NCBI RefSeq assembly: GCF_012913485.1
Contig: NZ_CP051774.1
Coordinates: 992,001-1,056,000, forward strand
Source of the DNA: Luteolibacter luteus
Lineage (GTDB): Bacteria > Verrucomicrobiota > Verrucomicrobiia > Verrucomicrobiales > Akkermansiaceae
Reading direction: 5' to 3'
DNA: 64,000 nt
Both the position numbers and the translations under genes were made by a program. Below the pieces are notes generated by a model. It was given only the letters and a program-made list of their open reading frames with translations. It did not search any database and was not told the DNA's origin. The stretch's first letter is position 1. Each line of letters starts with the position of its first letter. This document shows positions 50,655 through 62,068 of this stretch, piece after piece.

Positions 50655-52268
50655 TCAGGCCTCTGCGGCCTCTACTTCCGCGGCGTCTTTGACCTTGTCG
50701 GCGGGCGTGGCGAAACAGAGGGCGATCGCAACCGTCACGAAGGTCCCCAAGGTGACCCGCCACGGGAATGCGAGGATGAAGGGATTCTCGATGCCCATCG
50801 CCTGCTGCATGCCGAAAGGATTGCTGAGGAGGAACACCGCCACGAAGCCGCAGCACATGGCGATGATGTTGCCAGTATCATTGCCGCGGCTCTTCGTCAG
50901 GACGGCAACCAGGAAGACGCCCAGCAATGACCCGAAGGTGAAGCCAAGGATGCCGAGCACCAGCGGGATGATCTGCGCCTTAGGGTGATGCGCCATGTAC
51001 CAGGCGGTGATCAACCCCACGACTACAATGAAGGCGGCGAACAGGGCGGTGCTCCAACGCAGGATGCGCACCCGGCGGGACTCCGTGAGGTTCGCCTCAC
51101 CCACGCGAGGGAAGACGAAGTCGGTGGCAAAGCTGGTGCCGAGCGCATTCAACGCCGTGCTGAGGGAACCCATCGCCGTGGCCAGAAGACCGGCCACCAC
51201 CAGACCGCAGACACCATGCGGCATGCGGGTGAGAATGAAATGAGGGAAGACCTGGCCGGTTTCCAATTCACCGGTGACTTTCCGCGGCAGGGTCGGGTCA
51301 GGCACCGCTCCGTAGTAGGCAGCCAGCAGGATGCCGATGAAGATGAAGGCACCGACCACCGGGAAATCGATCACTCCCGACATGATCGTGGCGAAGGCGC
51401 TCTGCTTGCGGTTCTTGGCGGTGAGCATGCGCTGCACGGTGTCCTGGTCGATTCCGTGGGTGGCCATCGTGACGAAGGTGGAGCCGATGATGGCCGCCCA
51501 GATCGTGTAGTCAGAGGTGAAGACATTCCTTACCCAAGGCCAGAAACCGGGCTCGGCGGGCTTTGCGAAATTCAGGAACGCGGGCTCTTGGATCTGGGCG
51601 CTGACCGTTTCCCAGCCTCCCGGCATTTCCTTGAGCAGGAACCAAATGGTGAAGCCCAGCGCGGTGATGAGGACGCCGATCTGGATGAAGTCCGTCCAGA
51701 TGACAGCCCGGATCCCGCCTGCCGCGGTATAGAGGGCGGTGGCGACGGTGATAATCACCAGAGCGACCGCGAAGATCCAGAATTTCTCGGAATCCGTCAC
51801 CGCACCGCCCTTCCACATCGCATAGGCCAGCACCAGAATGATGGCCGAAACGTAGAGACGTGTGCCCATTGCAAGGACACGGGTTACCAAAAAGGTGGCG
51901 GACGCAAACCTGCGGGTCGCGTTTCCGAAGCGGGTACCAAGGTACTCGTAAAGTGAGACGACACCATGCCGGTAGAAGACCGGGATGAAGAGGTAGCTAA
52001 CAATGATCCGCGCCAGCAGGGTCCCGATCGCGAACTGCGCGTAGGTCCAGTTGTTCCGGACGTAGCCCGACTCCGGGGCGCCGATGAAGGTTGCCGCGCT
52101 GATCTCTGCCGCGAGGATCGAAGCCAGCACCGCCCACCAGGGCGTCTGGCGGTCGCCGAGGGCAAATCCCTCCACGGAATCGCTCTTGGAGCGCTGGGAA
52201 AACCCGATGGCAAAGATCACTGCAAAGTAGGCGAGCAGCACGAGGCCATCGATCCAGTATTGTCCCAT
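50655..52268 (-). CDS. Sodium:solute symporter (SSS family)
   Basis: The 537-residue protein has about 13-14 hydrophobic helices and the family signature GNATRRFASATFLVTRVLAMGTRLYVSA, then ATALYTAAGGIRAVIWTDFIQ. Members import sugars, amino acids, vitamins or anions with sodium. The start at 52268 is chosen from the hydrophobic N-terminus (YWIDGLVLLAYFAVIFAIGF). The substrate cannot be read from the sequence, and no adjacent catabolic gene points to one. Confidence 0.9.
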   Translation of the reverse strand: MGQYWIDGLVLLAYFAVIFAIGFSQRSKSDSVEGFALGDRQTPWWAVLASILAAEISAATFIGAPESGYVRNNWTYAQFAIGTLLARIIVSYLFIPVFYRHGVVSLYEYLGTRFGNATRRFASATFLVTRVLAMGTRLYVSAIILVLAYAMWKGGAVTDSEKFWIFAVALVIITVATALYTAAGGIRAVIWTDFIQIGVLITALGFTIWFLLKEMPGGWETVSAQIQEPAFLNFAKPAEPGFWPWVRNVFTSDYTIWAAIIGSTFVTMATHGIDQDTVQRMLTAKNRKQSAFATIMSGVIDFPVVGAFIFIGILLAAYYGAVPDPTLPRKVTGELETGQVFPHFILTRMPHGVCGLVVAGLLATAMGSLSTALNALGTSFATDFVFPRVGEANLTESRRVRILRWSTALFAAFIVVVGLITAWYMAHHPKAQIIPLVLGILGFTFGSLLGVFLVAVLTKSRGNDTGNIIAMCCGFVAVFLLSNPFGMQQAMGIENPFILAFPWRVTLGTFVTVAIALCFATPADKVKDAAEVEAAEA

Positions 52269-52345
52269 ACCGGGCTCTAGCCGCCCGGCCCGGGGACGTC
52301 GATGCCGCAATTGCCCGCGGCCGAATTTCAGGTTAGGGCGCTGGC

Positions 52346-52588
52346 ATGCACGAAGACCTCGCCGCCCTGCTACACCGCCGTCGCGACATTATTTCGGACC
52401 ACGAATTCCGCGACCGCGATACGCTCGGCCATCTCGAAGCCCTCAAGGAGGTCTCCGAAGCGATCACTACCTGGCACCAGGGGCACAAGGCCGAGATCCC
52501 CGCCCGGCTCGACCATTTCCTCACCAACGCCTCTTTCGACAAAGCACTCGTTTACATCGAAAGCGAGGGCACCTGGACCGGACACTAG
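52346..52588 (+). CDS. Small conserved-looking hypothetical protein
   Basis: An 80-residue helical, charged protein (MHEDLAALLHRRRDIISDHE start, then LKEVSEAITTWHQGHKAEI) with no membrane or signal segment. The start is 77 bases from the divergent symporter start. Codon use and a clean stop support a real gene; the function is unknown. Confidence 0.65.
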   Translation: MHEDLAALLHRRRDIISDHEFRDRDTLGHLEALKEVSEAITTWHQGHKAEIPARLDHFLTNASFDKALVYIESEGTWTGH

Positions 52589-52967
52589 GGGAAATCCCGG
52601 CTCCAAAGGCCCCCGAAGCTGTCAGGTTCCCAAATGGCACCAGTCTGTCAGTAGAAGCCCGCCACGGACCTGTGCGAAAGTCCCACCGGCATGCTTCCTA
52701 CTCGCCTTTCCATTTCACCCGGATCGCCCGGCTTCGACGTTCAGTATTGGATGTTCGATGTTCAGCGTTCGGCCCCGCTCCCCCACCGCCTGTTATTTTT
52801 CCAGTTATAACAGGCGGAACAGGCGGCAAATTTGACGGTTCCCGCGCAGCCCGGCTCTCCCCCTCCCCTTGGCAAAGGTCCGAACCGCCGGCTGATCCCG
52901 CTTTTTTCACCACCGCTCTTGCCCCGCGGCGGAGCGGCCCCTTACTGTCCCCGCCAGAGCATTTCCC
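52589..52967. other. 379-base gap holding a dispersed repeat
   Basis: The stretch carries copy 2 of the dispersed repeat (about 52690-52832) and then about 130 bases before the kdsB start, which must hold its promoter. No gene is recognised. Confidence 0.55.
52690..52832 (+). repeat. Dispersed repeat copy 2 with palindrome
   Basis: The unit begins with GCATGCTTCCTACTCGCC, continues with GCTTCGACGTTCAG and tandem ATGTTCGATGTTCAGCG-type words, and ends with a palindrome (CCGCCTGTTAT...ATAACAGGCGG, 52786-52817) followed by AACAGGCGGC. The same order of blocks occurs inverted at 62165-62300. 'GTTCGATGTTCA'-like words are a known dispersed repeat theme of Verrucomicrobia and relatives. Confidence 0.75.
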
Positions 52968-53734
52968 GTGAGTTCCGAAGCGCCTGAAATTCATATCGTC
53001 GGCATCCTCCCAGCACGCTGGGCCTCCACACGCTTCCCCGGAAAACCGCTTCACCTGATCGCCGGCAAGCCGCTGGTCCAGCATGTCTGGGAACAGTGTC
53101 GCCGTTGCCAGCGCTTGGACGATCTCTACATCGCCACCGACGACGAACGCATTTTCGCCGCCGCGGAAAGCTTCGGCGCCAAGGTCGTGATGACCTCGCC
53201 CGTCCACCCGACCGGCACCGACCGCATTGCCGAAGCTGTCCGCGCAATCCCCCGGGCCACCCACATCGTGAATATTCAAGGCGACGAGCCCCTGATCGAC
53301 CCCGGTCTGGTGGACGAGCTTGCCGCAACCATGGCCGCTGATCCGACCTTGGACATGGCCACCGCCGCAAACCCGCTGGATCCCGCCGATCCGGCTGTCC
53401 AGGATCCGAATGTCGTCAAGGTGGTGACCGCCCTCGACGGCCGCGCCCTCTACTTTTCCCGTTCTCCCCTGCCCTACTTCCGCAATGCGGTCCCGGGGCT
53501 GCCGGTCTTCCGTCACAAGGGGATCTACGCATACCGCCGTACCTTCCTTGAGAGATTCGTCACTTGGGCTCCTTCTCCACTGGAGCAAGCCGAATCCCTC
53601 GAACAACTGCGCGCCCTTGAAAACGGCGCATCCATCAAGGTCCTGCCGACCAATGACACCTCGCCCGGTGTTGACACGCCCGAACAAGCCGCCCACGTCG
53701 AAGCCATCCTAACCAGCCCCACCTCCTCACACCC

Positions 53735-53738
<4 letters not shown>
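52968..53738 (+). CDS. kdsB: 3-deoxy-manno-octulosonate cytidylyltransferase (KdsB)
   Basis: The 256-residue protein has the nucleotidyltransferase signature [16 protein letters not shown], then [22 protein letters not shown] and the metal site NIQGDEPLI. KdsB makes CMP-Kdo from CTP for lipopolysaccharide, so the organism has a Gram-negative outer membrane. The start is a GTG. It overlaps pyrG by four bases (ATGA), a pairing of the CTP user and the CTP maker. Confidence 0.96.
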
Positions 53739-55351
<1,613 letters not shown>

Positions 55352-55368
55352 GCCCGACTTTGGCCGCG

Positions 55369-55390
55369 ATGCAGCGCTCCGGCGCTGCAT
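55369..55390. terminator. Hairpin after pyrG
   Basis: ATGCAGCGC-TCCG-GCGCTGCAT forms a perfect 9-pair stem with a 4-base loop, 17 bases past the pyrG stop. There is no T tract, so it may work with Rho or stabilise the 3' end. Confidence 0.5.
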
Positions 55391-55443
55391 TGTGGCAATG
55401 AGTCCGGAAGTGGGTCATCCTCGCCGGATCTTTGGGATCGGAA

Positions 55444-55668
55444 TCAAGCAGGGTCCTCCCCTTCGCCCTCAACCGCCGGCTGTTCCGGCTCAAGGAGCTT
55501 CGCCCCGTGCAGCAGGCGGCAGAATTCCTTCTTCGTCAGGACGTGGTGGCTACCTTCCTTTGTCGACAGGTCGGCCATGCTCTTGTAGGCCACTTCGAAA
55601 CGCTCCAACCGAACGATCCGGATGAACTCCTTGCCCTTCTTCCAAATCTGGTTCTGTTGCAGCCGCAT
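55444..55668 (-). CDS. Small hypothetical protein, probably conserved in Verrucomicrobia
   Basis: A 74-residue basic protein (MRLQQNQIWKKGKEFIRIVRLERFEVAYKSM start would exceed a short quote; key words are NQIWKKG, FIRIVRLER and LTKKEFCRLLHGA). The pattern resembles small verrucomicrobial proteins that I recall, but no function is known. An acidic tail (EGEGEDPA) closes it. It converges with pyrG and diverges from the flavoprotein gene. Confidence 0.65.
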   Translation of the reverse strand: MRLQQNQIWKKGKEFIRIVRLERFEVAYKSMADLSTKEGSHHVLTKKEFCRLLHGAKLLEPEQPAVEGEGEDPA

Positions 55669-55718
55669 GCCGCAGACTGCGCCATGTGCAAGGCCATGAC
55701 CAGTCCCGACATTCGCTT

Positions 55719-56909
55719 ATGAGCAAGAAGATCGCGGTGATTGGAGGCGGTCCGGCAGGACTGCGCGCCGCGGAGGTAGCCGCAATTGCGGGAGCCAGCG
55801 TAACCGTCTTCGAGGCGAAGCCTTCGGTCGGCCGCAAATTGCTGGTCGCGGGACGCGGCGGACTCAATCTCACTCACGGGGAAGATTTTTCCTCCTTCAT
55901 CACCCGCTACTCCGGCCCGGACCAACCACCGGAGTTCTGGGAAAAGGTTCTATCAGCCTTCACTCCCTCCGACCTGCGCGATTGGGCAGCAGGATTGGGG
56001 ATCGAAACTTTCCAGCAACGCACCGGACGAATCTACCCGCGCGAGATGAAAGCCGCCCCCCTGCTCCGCCGCTGGGTAGAGTGCTTGCGTGGCCTCGGGG
56101 TGAGCTTCGAGATGAACCACCGCTGGTGCGGCCTTGTTCCGGGAAACCCTCATCAGGTGGAATTCCGCATCCACGATGAATCTCGTACTTTCACAGCCGA
56201 TGTCGTGATCCTGGCGATGGGTGGCGCATCATGGCCCATCACCGGCTCCGATGGGGGCTGGGTATCAACCTTGCAGGGCCTCGGTATCAAAGTGAATCCC
56301 CTGGCCCCGGCAAACTGCGGATGGGAAACCAAATGGTCTCCTCAACTTCTTGCCGCCGTTGAAGGGCAGCCTTTGAAAAATCTCGTTGTCCGTGCGGGCG
56401 CAACCGAAGCAAAGGGCGAACTGATGATCACCGCCTATGGCCTCGAAGGTGGAGCAATCTATCAGTTAGGCGCGGTCCTGCGCGACATGCCGCAGCCCGT
56501 CCTGCATCTCGATCTGAAGCCTACCTTCACTGAGGCCCAGCTAGCGCAAAAACTGGAATCCTCGCGTGGCAATCTGGTGGAGACTTGCAAGCGGCTGTGG
56601 AAACTCTCCGATGCAGCCCATGCAATATTCCGGGAAAATCTGTCAGCAGATGAAAATCCTGACTCACTTGCACGACACGCCAAGAATTGCCCCGTCCACT
56701 TGACCGGACCGCGTCCCATCGAAGAAGCGATTTCATCTGCGGGCGGTGTTTGTTGGAGCGAGTTAGATGAGAAGCTGATGCTGCGGAGATTGCCGGGAGT
56801 TTACGTAGCCGGAGAGATGATCGATTGGGAAGCACCGACGGGCGGCTACCTCATGCAAGGCTGCTTTGCTACGGGCACAATGGTAGGACGTTGTTTCACT
56901 GCTGTTTAA
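55719..56909 (+). CDS. BaiN/RdsA-like NAD(P)/FAD-dependent flavoprotein
   Basis: The 396-residue protein has the N-terminal dinucleotide motif IAVIGGGPAGLRAAEVAAIAG, KLLVAGRGGLNLTHGE, and a C-terminal GGYLMQGCFATGTMVGR closing motif, as in the HI0933/BaiN/PP_4765 group (TIGR03862 type). Their reaction is unknown; BaiN is linked to bile-acid reduction but many relatives are in other hosts. The ATG at 55719 is preferred because the flavin motif begins at once. Confidence 0.88.
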   Translation: MSKKIAVIGGGPAGLRAAEVAAIAGASVTVFEAKPSVGRKLLVAGRGGLNLTHGEDFSSFITRYSGPDQPPEFWEKVLSAFTPSDLRDWAAGLGIETFQQRTGRIYPREMKAAPLLRRWVECLRGLGVSFEMNHRWCGLVPGNPHQVEFRIHDESRTFTADVVILAMGGASWPITGSDGGWVSTLQGLGIKVNPLAPANCGWETKWSPQLLAAVEGQPLKNLVVRAGATEAKGELMITAYGLEGGAIYQLGAVLRDMPQPVLHLDLKPTFTEAQLAQKLESSRGNLVETCKRLWKLSDAAHAIFRENLSADENPDSLARHAKNCPVHLTGPRPIEEAISSAGGVCWSELDEKLMLRRLPGVYVAGEMIDWEAPTGGYLMQGCFATGTMVGRCFTAV

Positions 56910-57169
56910 AGCTGTTAGAGACAAGTTGTATCCGGAAACAAATCCGCCTCAATTTTAAGGGAGCGCTAAACCATCGGCACGAATCGCGCGTAGGAGAGCC
57001 GATGTCCTAAGAGTTCAATCGCCGTTCCCGGCTCAGATCTTTGCTCCGGCTGCGCACCTCCGTCGTGCTCTTCCGGAAGAGGCATCGCCGCCATAAGGGA
57101 AGGGTCATTGCTCGAGGGTCTGTTTTAGTACGTTCCCCCAGACGTTCTCTCGAAAAGAACAACGCCCCG
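56910..57169. other. 260-base gap, promoter region of the PATR protein gene
   Basis: No gene or repeat is recognised between the flavoprotein gene and the large surface protein gene. An open frame runs in-frame back to 57041, but the signal peptide argues for the start at 57170. Confidence 0.4.
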
Positions 57170-60100
57170 ATGACCAAACTATTGCCCGACCCCGATCAGC
57201 TCGCCGCACCTCGCGTGCGAATCTTGCCCGCGATTTTGACTCTCCTTGCCACGGGAAGCGCCGTGACCCAAGCGGTTGAAGTCACCTTCCAACATTATCG
57301 CTTCACTCCAACCGTCACGCAGTCCGACGCCGGTGTCACTCCTGCAGCGACCCAGACCCAAATGTCGGAGTTCATCTTCTACCGTCGCGGTGAGGTGATC
57401 GATCAATCCCTCATCACGGTCACCGGCGGTGGTAGTGAACCTGACAGTGGCGAAGGGTCTGCCAAACTCAACGATGGCAACCTTCAGACAAAGTGGTTCA
57501 GCGGGGCATTCAATCCTGTTACCTTCAGCTTCGCGGCACCGACCACGGTTGATTCTTACAATTTCGCGTCGGCGAACGATTCCCTCGACCGCACTCCACG
57601 CCGCTGGCTTCTTGAAGGAAGTAATGACAACGCCAACTGGGTGCTGATCGACAACCGCAATGGTGGCGACAACGCTCGCCCCGCCACCCTTTTCACCTAT
57701 CGCGGCATCGTGTCCATTGGTGGCGGATCCCCTCTGCCTGTCATCGCAGGCTCCTTCGGAACCCCGGTCACCCAAATCAATGCAAGCGGCCCGATCTTCG
57801 AAGCATTGCCTTCGATCGTCAAAAACGGCTCTGCCAGCGCACTGAAGTGGAGTGTCACCGGCAACACGAACGACCCGACCCTGACCCCGGGTGGAAGCGT
57901 CACGGCCGACAACACCAACTTCCCGGTCACCCCGGCTTCCGATGGTGACACCTACTACACTCTCGAAGCCAGCAATGCGAGCGGCAGCACCAGCCGCTCC
58001 CACAAATTCCGTGCCGTTCCAGGCGCCACCGCAACAGGCCGCTATGTCCGCTTCACCGGCATCGCACTGCGCGGCAACGGTCTCCTGACCCAGATCGGAG
58101 AACTGGAATTCTTCAACGCTGGAGTGAAAATTCCGGTCCAGAGCGTGACGAATCCGGGCGGTGACAATGGTGGCAATGCCGCGGAAGCGGTCGGCAGCAT
58201 CAACGACGGAAACTACGAAACGAAGTGGCTGAACCACAATAACCGTCCGGTCATCTTCGACTTCGGAAGCGCCCAGTCCTTCGATGCTTATCAGCTCACG
58301 ACCGGCAACGACGCATCGGATCGCGACCCCGTCCGCTGGATGCTTGAAATCAGCGACGATGGCACCACTTGGAAAACGCTCGAAGCAGCGAACAACTATC
58401 CGATGCCGGATGAACGCCGTGCCTTGACCGGCAAGCTTCCGCTTTCCGGAACTGCTGCCCGCTGGAGCGGCACCACCAGCGGCGAGTGGAACACCACTTC
58501 CACGGACTGGACCTTGGCCGGAACCACCACGCCCGCCATTGCCTTCCGCAACAACGAACCTGCCTTCTTCGACGAAGCGTCGTCCATCCGTGAGGTGAAC
58601 ATCACCACACCGGTCGCGCCTTCGATCCTGGACGTTGCAAACTCCACGGGCACCTACAGCTTCAGCGGCTCCCCGATCACCGGACTGGGCAGCATCGTGA
58701 AGCGCGGCGCAGGCGAACTGATCCTTCAAACGCCGAACAGCTTCAACGGTGGCGTCTACGTTTTCGGCGGCAAGCTGACGCTGAACGACTCCTTGGCCTT
58801 GGGTGCCCAGGATTCGATGCAACGCATCGAGTTGGGTAGCGGAGGCACCCTTGCCACCCCGGTCACCCAGCGTAACCAGCGCCGTCTGGTCGTTCGCGAG
58901 GACGGAGGCACCGTCGAAATCCAGGATGGAGCCACCTTCACGAAGCTCGGAGCAACCGACCTCATGGGAACCCTCCACAAGACCGGATCTGGAACGCTCC
59001 GTCTGGAGAACTATGCCGGCTCCCGTCCGGCCGCCGAAACGGACATCGTAATCGATGAGGGCACGATCGACTTCGCAACGAGCTACTACGGCAATAACGC
59101 CACCCCATATGCTCCTGCATCCTCGATGAAAATCGTGGTCAACGAGAATGGTCGGCTTCTTTTCAGCGCCAGCTCACCGCTCGGTGGTCACGATTCCTGG
59201 ACCACCCTGTCCACGGAGCAGATCCTGGTGAACGGCGGCCTCTTCGAAATCGGTTCCAACCTCACCTACCTGCCGCTGGGCAAGACCACGGCCGGACAAG
59301 GCCGGCTCGCCCTGCAAGGCGGTGCGGTTACCGGCGGCGGCATCTTCGAGCCTGTGCACGGTACAGCGACGGACGTCACCACCATCAGCGTGCTGCCCTC
59401 CGAGTTCCCGTCCTCGATCACGGGTACTGGCGAACTCGCTCTTAACCCGGGTCCGCTCTTGCTCATCACCGAGCCGGGCTCCGTGGTCAACGTCAACCGT
59501 CTGATCACCGGTGGCTACGGCTTCACCAAGGAAGGCACCGGCGAACTCGTGCTCGCCTCCGCGAACACCTATCGCGGAACCGACATCCCGGACTGGCTCA
59601 CCGCTCCGATCGGCACCAACATCACCGCAGGCACGCTCACGCTGGCGAACACTTCGGGAAGTGCCACCGGCACCTCCCCTGTCACGATCGCCGCGGGTGC
59701 AACCCTGCGCGGCAGCGGTTCGGCAAGCGGTGATGTCACGGTGGACGGCACCATCACTCCGGGTGACGAGGAGTTCACTCCTTATGCGACTCTGGCACTG
59801 GGTAACACCACCCTGAACGGCGTGGTGAAGTTGGAACTGGACGGCAATGAAGCCGACAAGATCGAGGTGACCGGCACGCTCAACATCGGAGCGAGCGCCA
59901 CGCTGCAGATCACGGGAACGCCGACTGCACCAAGCTACACGCTGGTCTCCTACACGGGAGCCCTGACCGGGACCTTCGCAGGCTTCACTCCGCCGACCGG
60001 CTACTCGCTGGTGTATGGCACGAGTGCGATCTCGCTGGTGTCGAACACGGCGGACCCCTACACGACTTGGGCTTCCGGTCTCACCGATCCTTCGCCTTCG

Positions 60101-60430
60101 GCCGACCCGGACGGTGACGGCATCCAGAACATCCTTGAGTTCGTGCTGAACTCCAATGGTGCGGCATCGAGCTTCGAGGACCTCCCGGTCGCGACGCGCA
60201 ATGCCGAAGGTGACTTCATCTTCACCTTTGTTCAGAATGCAGATTCCACCTACCTGAATCCGGTGATCGAATACACGACCACCTTGGATGGCGAGTGGAT
60301 CACCTTCACGGGAGCAGCCGTGCAGACCAACACGCCATCGGCGGGTCTGAATACGGTCACCGCCACGCTGCCCGCGTCGCTTGCCCCGGATGGCAAGATC
60401 TTCGCCCGCCTGCGCGTCGAAGTTCCTTGA
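57170..60430 (+). CDS. Large exported protein with discoidin-like domains and PATR repeat
   Basis: The 1086-residue protein has a signal peptide (hydrophobic segment ILPAILTLLATGSAVTQA), two discoidin/F5_F8-like beta domains (each with a LNDGNLQTKWFSG or INDGNYETKWLNH motif), and a passenger-associated transport repeat (GAGELILQTPNSFNGGVYVFGGKLTL, and a second TGELVLASANTYRG...GTLTLAN). The C-terminal part (DPDGDGIQNILEFVLNSNG) is a Verrucomicrobia-type ending rather than an autotransporter barrel. It is probably exported to or beyond the outer membrane and may bind glycans. A strong terminator follows. Confidence 0.85.
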   Translation: MTKLLPDPDQLAAPRVRILPAILTLLATGSAVTQAVEVTFQHYRFTPTVTQSDAGVTPAATQTQMSEFIFYRRGEVIDQSLITVTGGGSEPDSGEGSAKLNDGNLQTKWFSGAFNPVTFSFAAPTTVDSYNFASANDSLDRTPRRWLLEGSNDNANWVLIDNRNGGDNARPATLFTYRGIVSIGGGSPLPVIAGSFGTPVTQINASGPIFEALPSIVKNGSASALKWSVTGNTNDPTLTPGGSVTADNTNFPVTPASDGDTYYTLEASNASGSTSRSHKFRAVPGATATGRYVRFTGIALRGNGLLTQIGELEFFNAGVKIPVQSVTNPGGDNGGNAAEAVGSINDGNYETKWLNHNNRPVIFDFGSAQSFDAYQLTTGNDASDRDPVRWMLEISDDGTTWKTLEAANNYPMPDERRALTGKLPLSGTAARWSGTTSGEWNTTSTDWTLAGTTTPAIAFRNNEPAFFDEASSIREVNITTPVAPSILDVANSTGTYSFSGSPITGLGSIVKRGAGELILQTPNSFNGGVYVFGGKLTLNDSLALGAQDSMQRIELGSGGTLATPVTQRNQRRLVVREDGGTVEIQDGATFTKLGATDLMGTLHKTGSGTLRLENYAGSRPAAETDIVIDEGTIDFATSYYGNNATPYAPASSMKIVVNENGRLLFSASSPLGGHDSWTTLSTEQILVNGGLFEIGSNLTYLPLGKTTAGQGRLALQGGAVTGGGIFEPVHGTATDVTTISVLPSEFPSSITGTGELALNPGPLLLITEPGSVVNVNRLITGGYGFTKEGTGELVLASANTYRGTDIPDWLTAPIGTNITAGTLTLANTSGSATGTSPVTIAAGATLRGSGSASGDVTVDGTITPGDEEFTPYATLALGNTTLNGVVKLELDGNEADKIEVTGTLNIGASATLQITGTPTAPSYTLVSYTGALTGTFAGFTPPTGYSLVYGTSAISLVSNTADPYTTWASGLTDPSPSADPDGDGIQNILEFVLNSNGAASSFEDLPVATRNAEGDFIFTFVQNADSTYLNPVIEYTTTLDGEWITFTGAAVQTNTPSAGLNTVTATLPASLAPDGKIFARLRVEVP

Positions 60431-60447
60431 TCTGCCTCAAGTCAAAG

Positions 60448-60481
60448 GCCGCCACCGGTGCATGCCGGTGGCGGCTTTTTT
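60448..60481 (+). terminator. Rho-independent terminator of the PATR protein gene
   Basis: GCCGCCACCGG-TGCATG-CCGGTGGCGGC (11 pairs) followed by TTTTTT, 17 bases after the stop. It lies between two convergent genes. Confidence 0.95.
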
Positions 60482-60496
60482 ATTTCCTGGCAATCC

Positions 60497-62068
60497 TCAA
60501 GGCCAGGAAAGCTGGAAGGTGACGATCACCGAGGCGTGATCGCTCGGCCAGGTGTTGCTACGGGCGGCCTGTACGTTGTCGCCGTAGACGAAGCCTTTGT
60601 TTTCCACCGCATTCGTGAAGATCTCCGCGGCGAGGGGTGTGGCGGGGCTTCCCTTGTGGAAGACAAAGTCGATCCGGTCCTGCGGCTCATCCGGGCTGCT
60701 ATAAAGAGGCGACCAAGTGACGCCGGGATGGGAAACCGGGTTCGGATAGATCTGACGGAACGAGTCGGTGAGTCCCGCATTCGCGATGGCCACGGTTACC
60801 GGCCACTGCACTACTTTCCCGTAATGAGCAGAAGCATTCGTGGCGGTCCAATCGAGGTGCGATGGGCAATTGAAGTCCCCAGTGAAGAAGACCGGCACGG
60901 TATTGGCCGCGGCCAGATGCGAACTCATACCGCTGAGGACATCGGCGATCTGCTCATCGCGCTGGGAGGCCAGTTCCTCGGTGAGCACGCTGGCATTCGA
61001 GGAGCCTGAGCGCTTCGCCTCGTAGGGGCCATAGTGCAGGTAGTCGAGGTGGGTATTGAAGATCACCACTTCGCGTAGCGGCTGGCTGCAGAGACGGATG
61101 CGAGCCCCCTTGGCCACGCCGTTCGCGGCCGTGTAGGCAGCGGTGATCGGATAGCGGCTTGCGATCCCGCTATCGCCAGAGCCGGTGGGACTGTAGTACC
61201 AGCCGAGTTCGTTGGCGATGGTCTGGACCCGATAGGCATTCGAGCCGGAAGCGTTGTCGTCGGTCTCCTGGGTGCCGATGATATCCACGTCGGCTTCGAT
61301 GATCGAGCGGATCCCTTTGGCGGCACCTTGGTTTACCTGACCCCAGCCATGCCAGAGGTTATACGACATCACTCGTACTTCGGAGATCTGCTCCTGGCCG
61401 GCGAGATAAACCGGAATGGACATGGTCGCAGTGCTGGAATTCCCCAGCAGGTCGGTGGCGCGAATCACAAAGTTGCCCGTCCCGGCATCACCGTTCGCCG
61501 GGGTTCCCGAGATAGCGCCGGCGGTGGATACTTGAAGCCATGCGGGGCCGGACACCTTCGAAAAAGACAAGGCATCACCGGGATCAGGATCGTAGGCGTA
61601 GGAGTGAATCTTTCCCGTGTAGGCTTGCCCTGCGACCGCGTGGCGCTGGATGAAGCTGTTCACGACCCAAGTCGGTTGGGCGGGGCCGCCGGTGGGAGTG
61701 ATTGTGAAGGAAGCGGGCCCCGCAATTTTCGTGTAGCCGTTCGCGGCAAGATACCAAGCCTTGTAGCTGCCGGGAAGGAGGGTGGGATTGGCGAAGGTCA
61801 CGCTGCCGCTTTTCAAGTTTCCACCCGCGGTCTGCGTGCCGTTGGTGTAGCGCCAATCGAGGTAAGTTCCCGTGGAGGGATTCGTGATGCTGGCTGGGAA
61901 GAAGCCGATCCAGTCATCGGGATTGCCGGGACCGCCGCCGAAGGTCGCGGTGATCGGAGCGCCTGCGGGGTAAGACGCGGCATTGAGGGTGATGGTTTTC
62001 GGAGCGGCCGATGCGGTGATGGTCGCAGCCGCGAATCCGAGGATGCCGGAGACAAGGGTTTTCTTCAT
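60497..62068 (-). CDS. Exported EEP-family phosphodiesterase with Ig-like domains
   Basis: After a signal peptide (MKKTLVSGILGFAAATITASA) come two beta domains: an Ig-like segment (about residues 25-130) and a cadherin/dystroglycan-like segment (PGDALSFSKVSGPAWLQVSTAG). The C-terminal half is an EEP domain with VMSYNLWHGWG, IIGTQETDDNASG, VFFTGDFNCPSHLDW and SDHASVIV. The ligands Asp/Glu/His of this fold are present. It could be an extracellular nuclease or phosphatase. The start at 62068 follows the signal peptide; a longer frame runs into repeat DNA. Confidence 0.85.
   Translation of the reverse strand: MKKTLVSGILGFAAATITASAAPKTITLNAASYPAGAPITATFGGGPGNPDDWIGFFPASITNPSTGTYLDWRYTNGTQTAGGNLKSGSVTFANPTLLPGSYKAWYLAANGYTKIAGPASFTITPTGGPAQPTWVVNSFIQRHAVAGQAYTGKIHSYAYDPDPGDALSFSKVSGPAWLQVSTAGAISGTPANGDAGTGNFVIRATDLLGNSSTATMSIPVYLAGQEQISEVRVMSYNLWHGWGQVNQGAAKGIRSIIEADVDIIGTQETDDNASGSNAYRVQTIANELGWYYSPTGSGDSGIASRYPITAAYTAANGVAKGARIRLCSQPLREVVIFNTHLDYLHYGPYEAKRSGSSNASVLTEELASQRDEQIADVLSGMSSHLAAANTVPVFFTGDFNCPSHLDWTATNASAHYGKVVQWPVTVAIANAGLTDSFRQIYPNPVSHPGVTWSPLYSSPDEPQDRIDFVFHKGSPATPLAAEIFTNAVENKGFVYGDNVQAARSNTWPSDHASVIVTFQLSWP

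Noticed and set aside
52698..53696. Minus-strand frame containing NAEHRTSNTERRS
   Set aside because: It is the translated dispersed repeat plus antisense kdsB; the 'RTSN' words are a known artefact of TTCGATGTTCA repeats.
57179..58978. 599-residue frame antisense to the PATR protein gene
   Set aside because: The plus-strand frame has a signal peptide and domain repeats, while the antisense frame has none.
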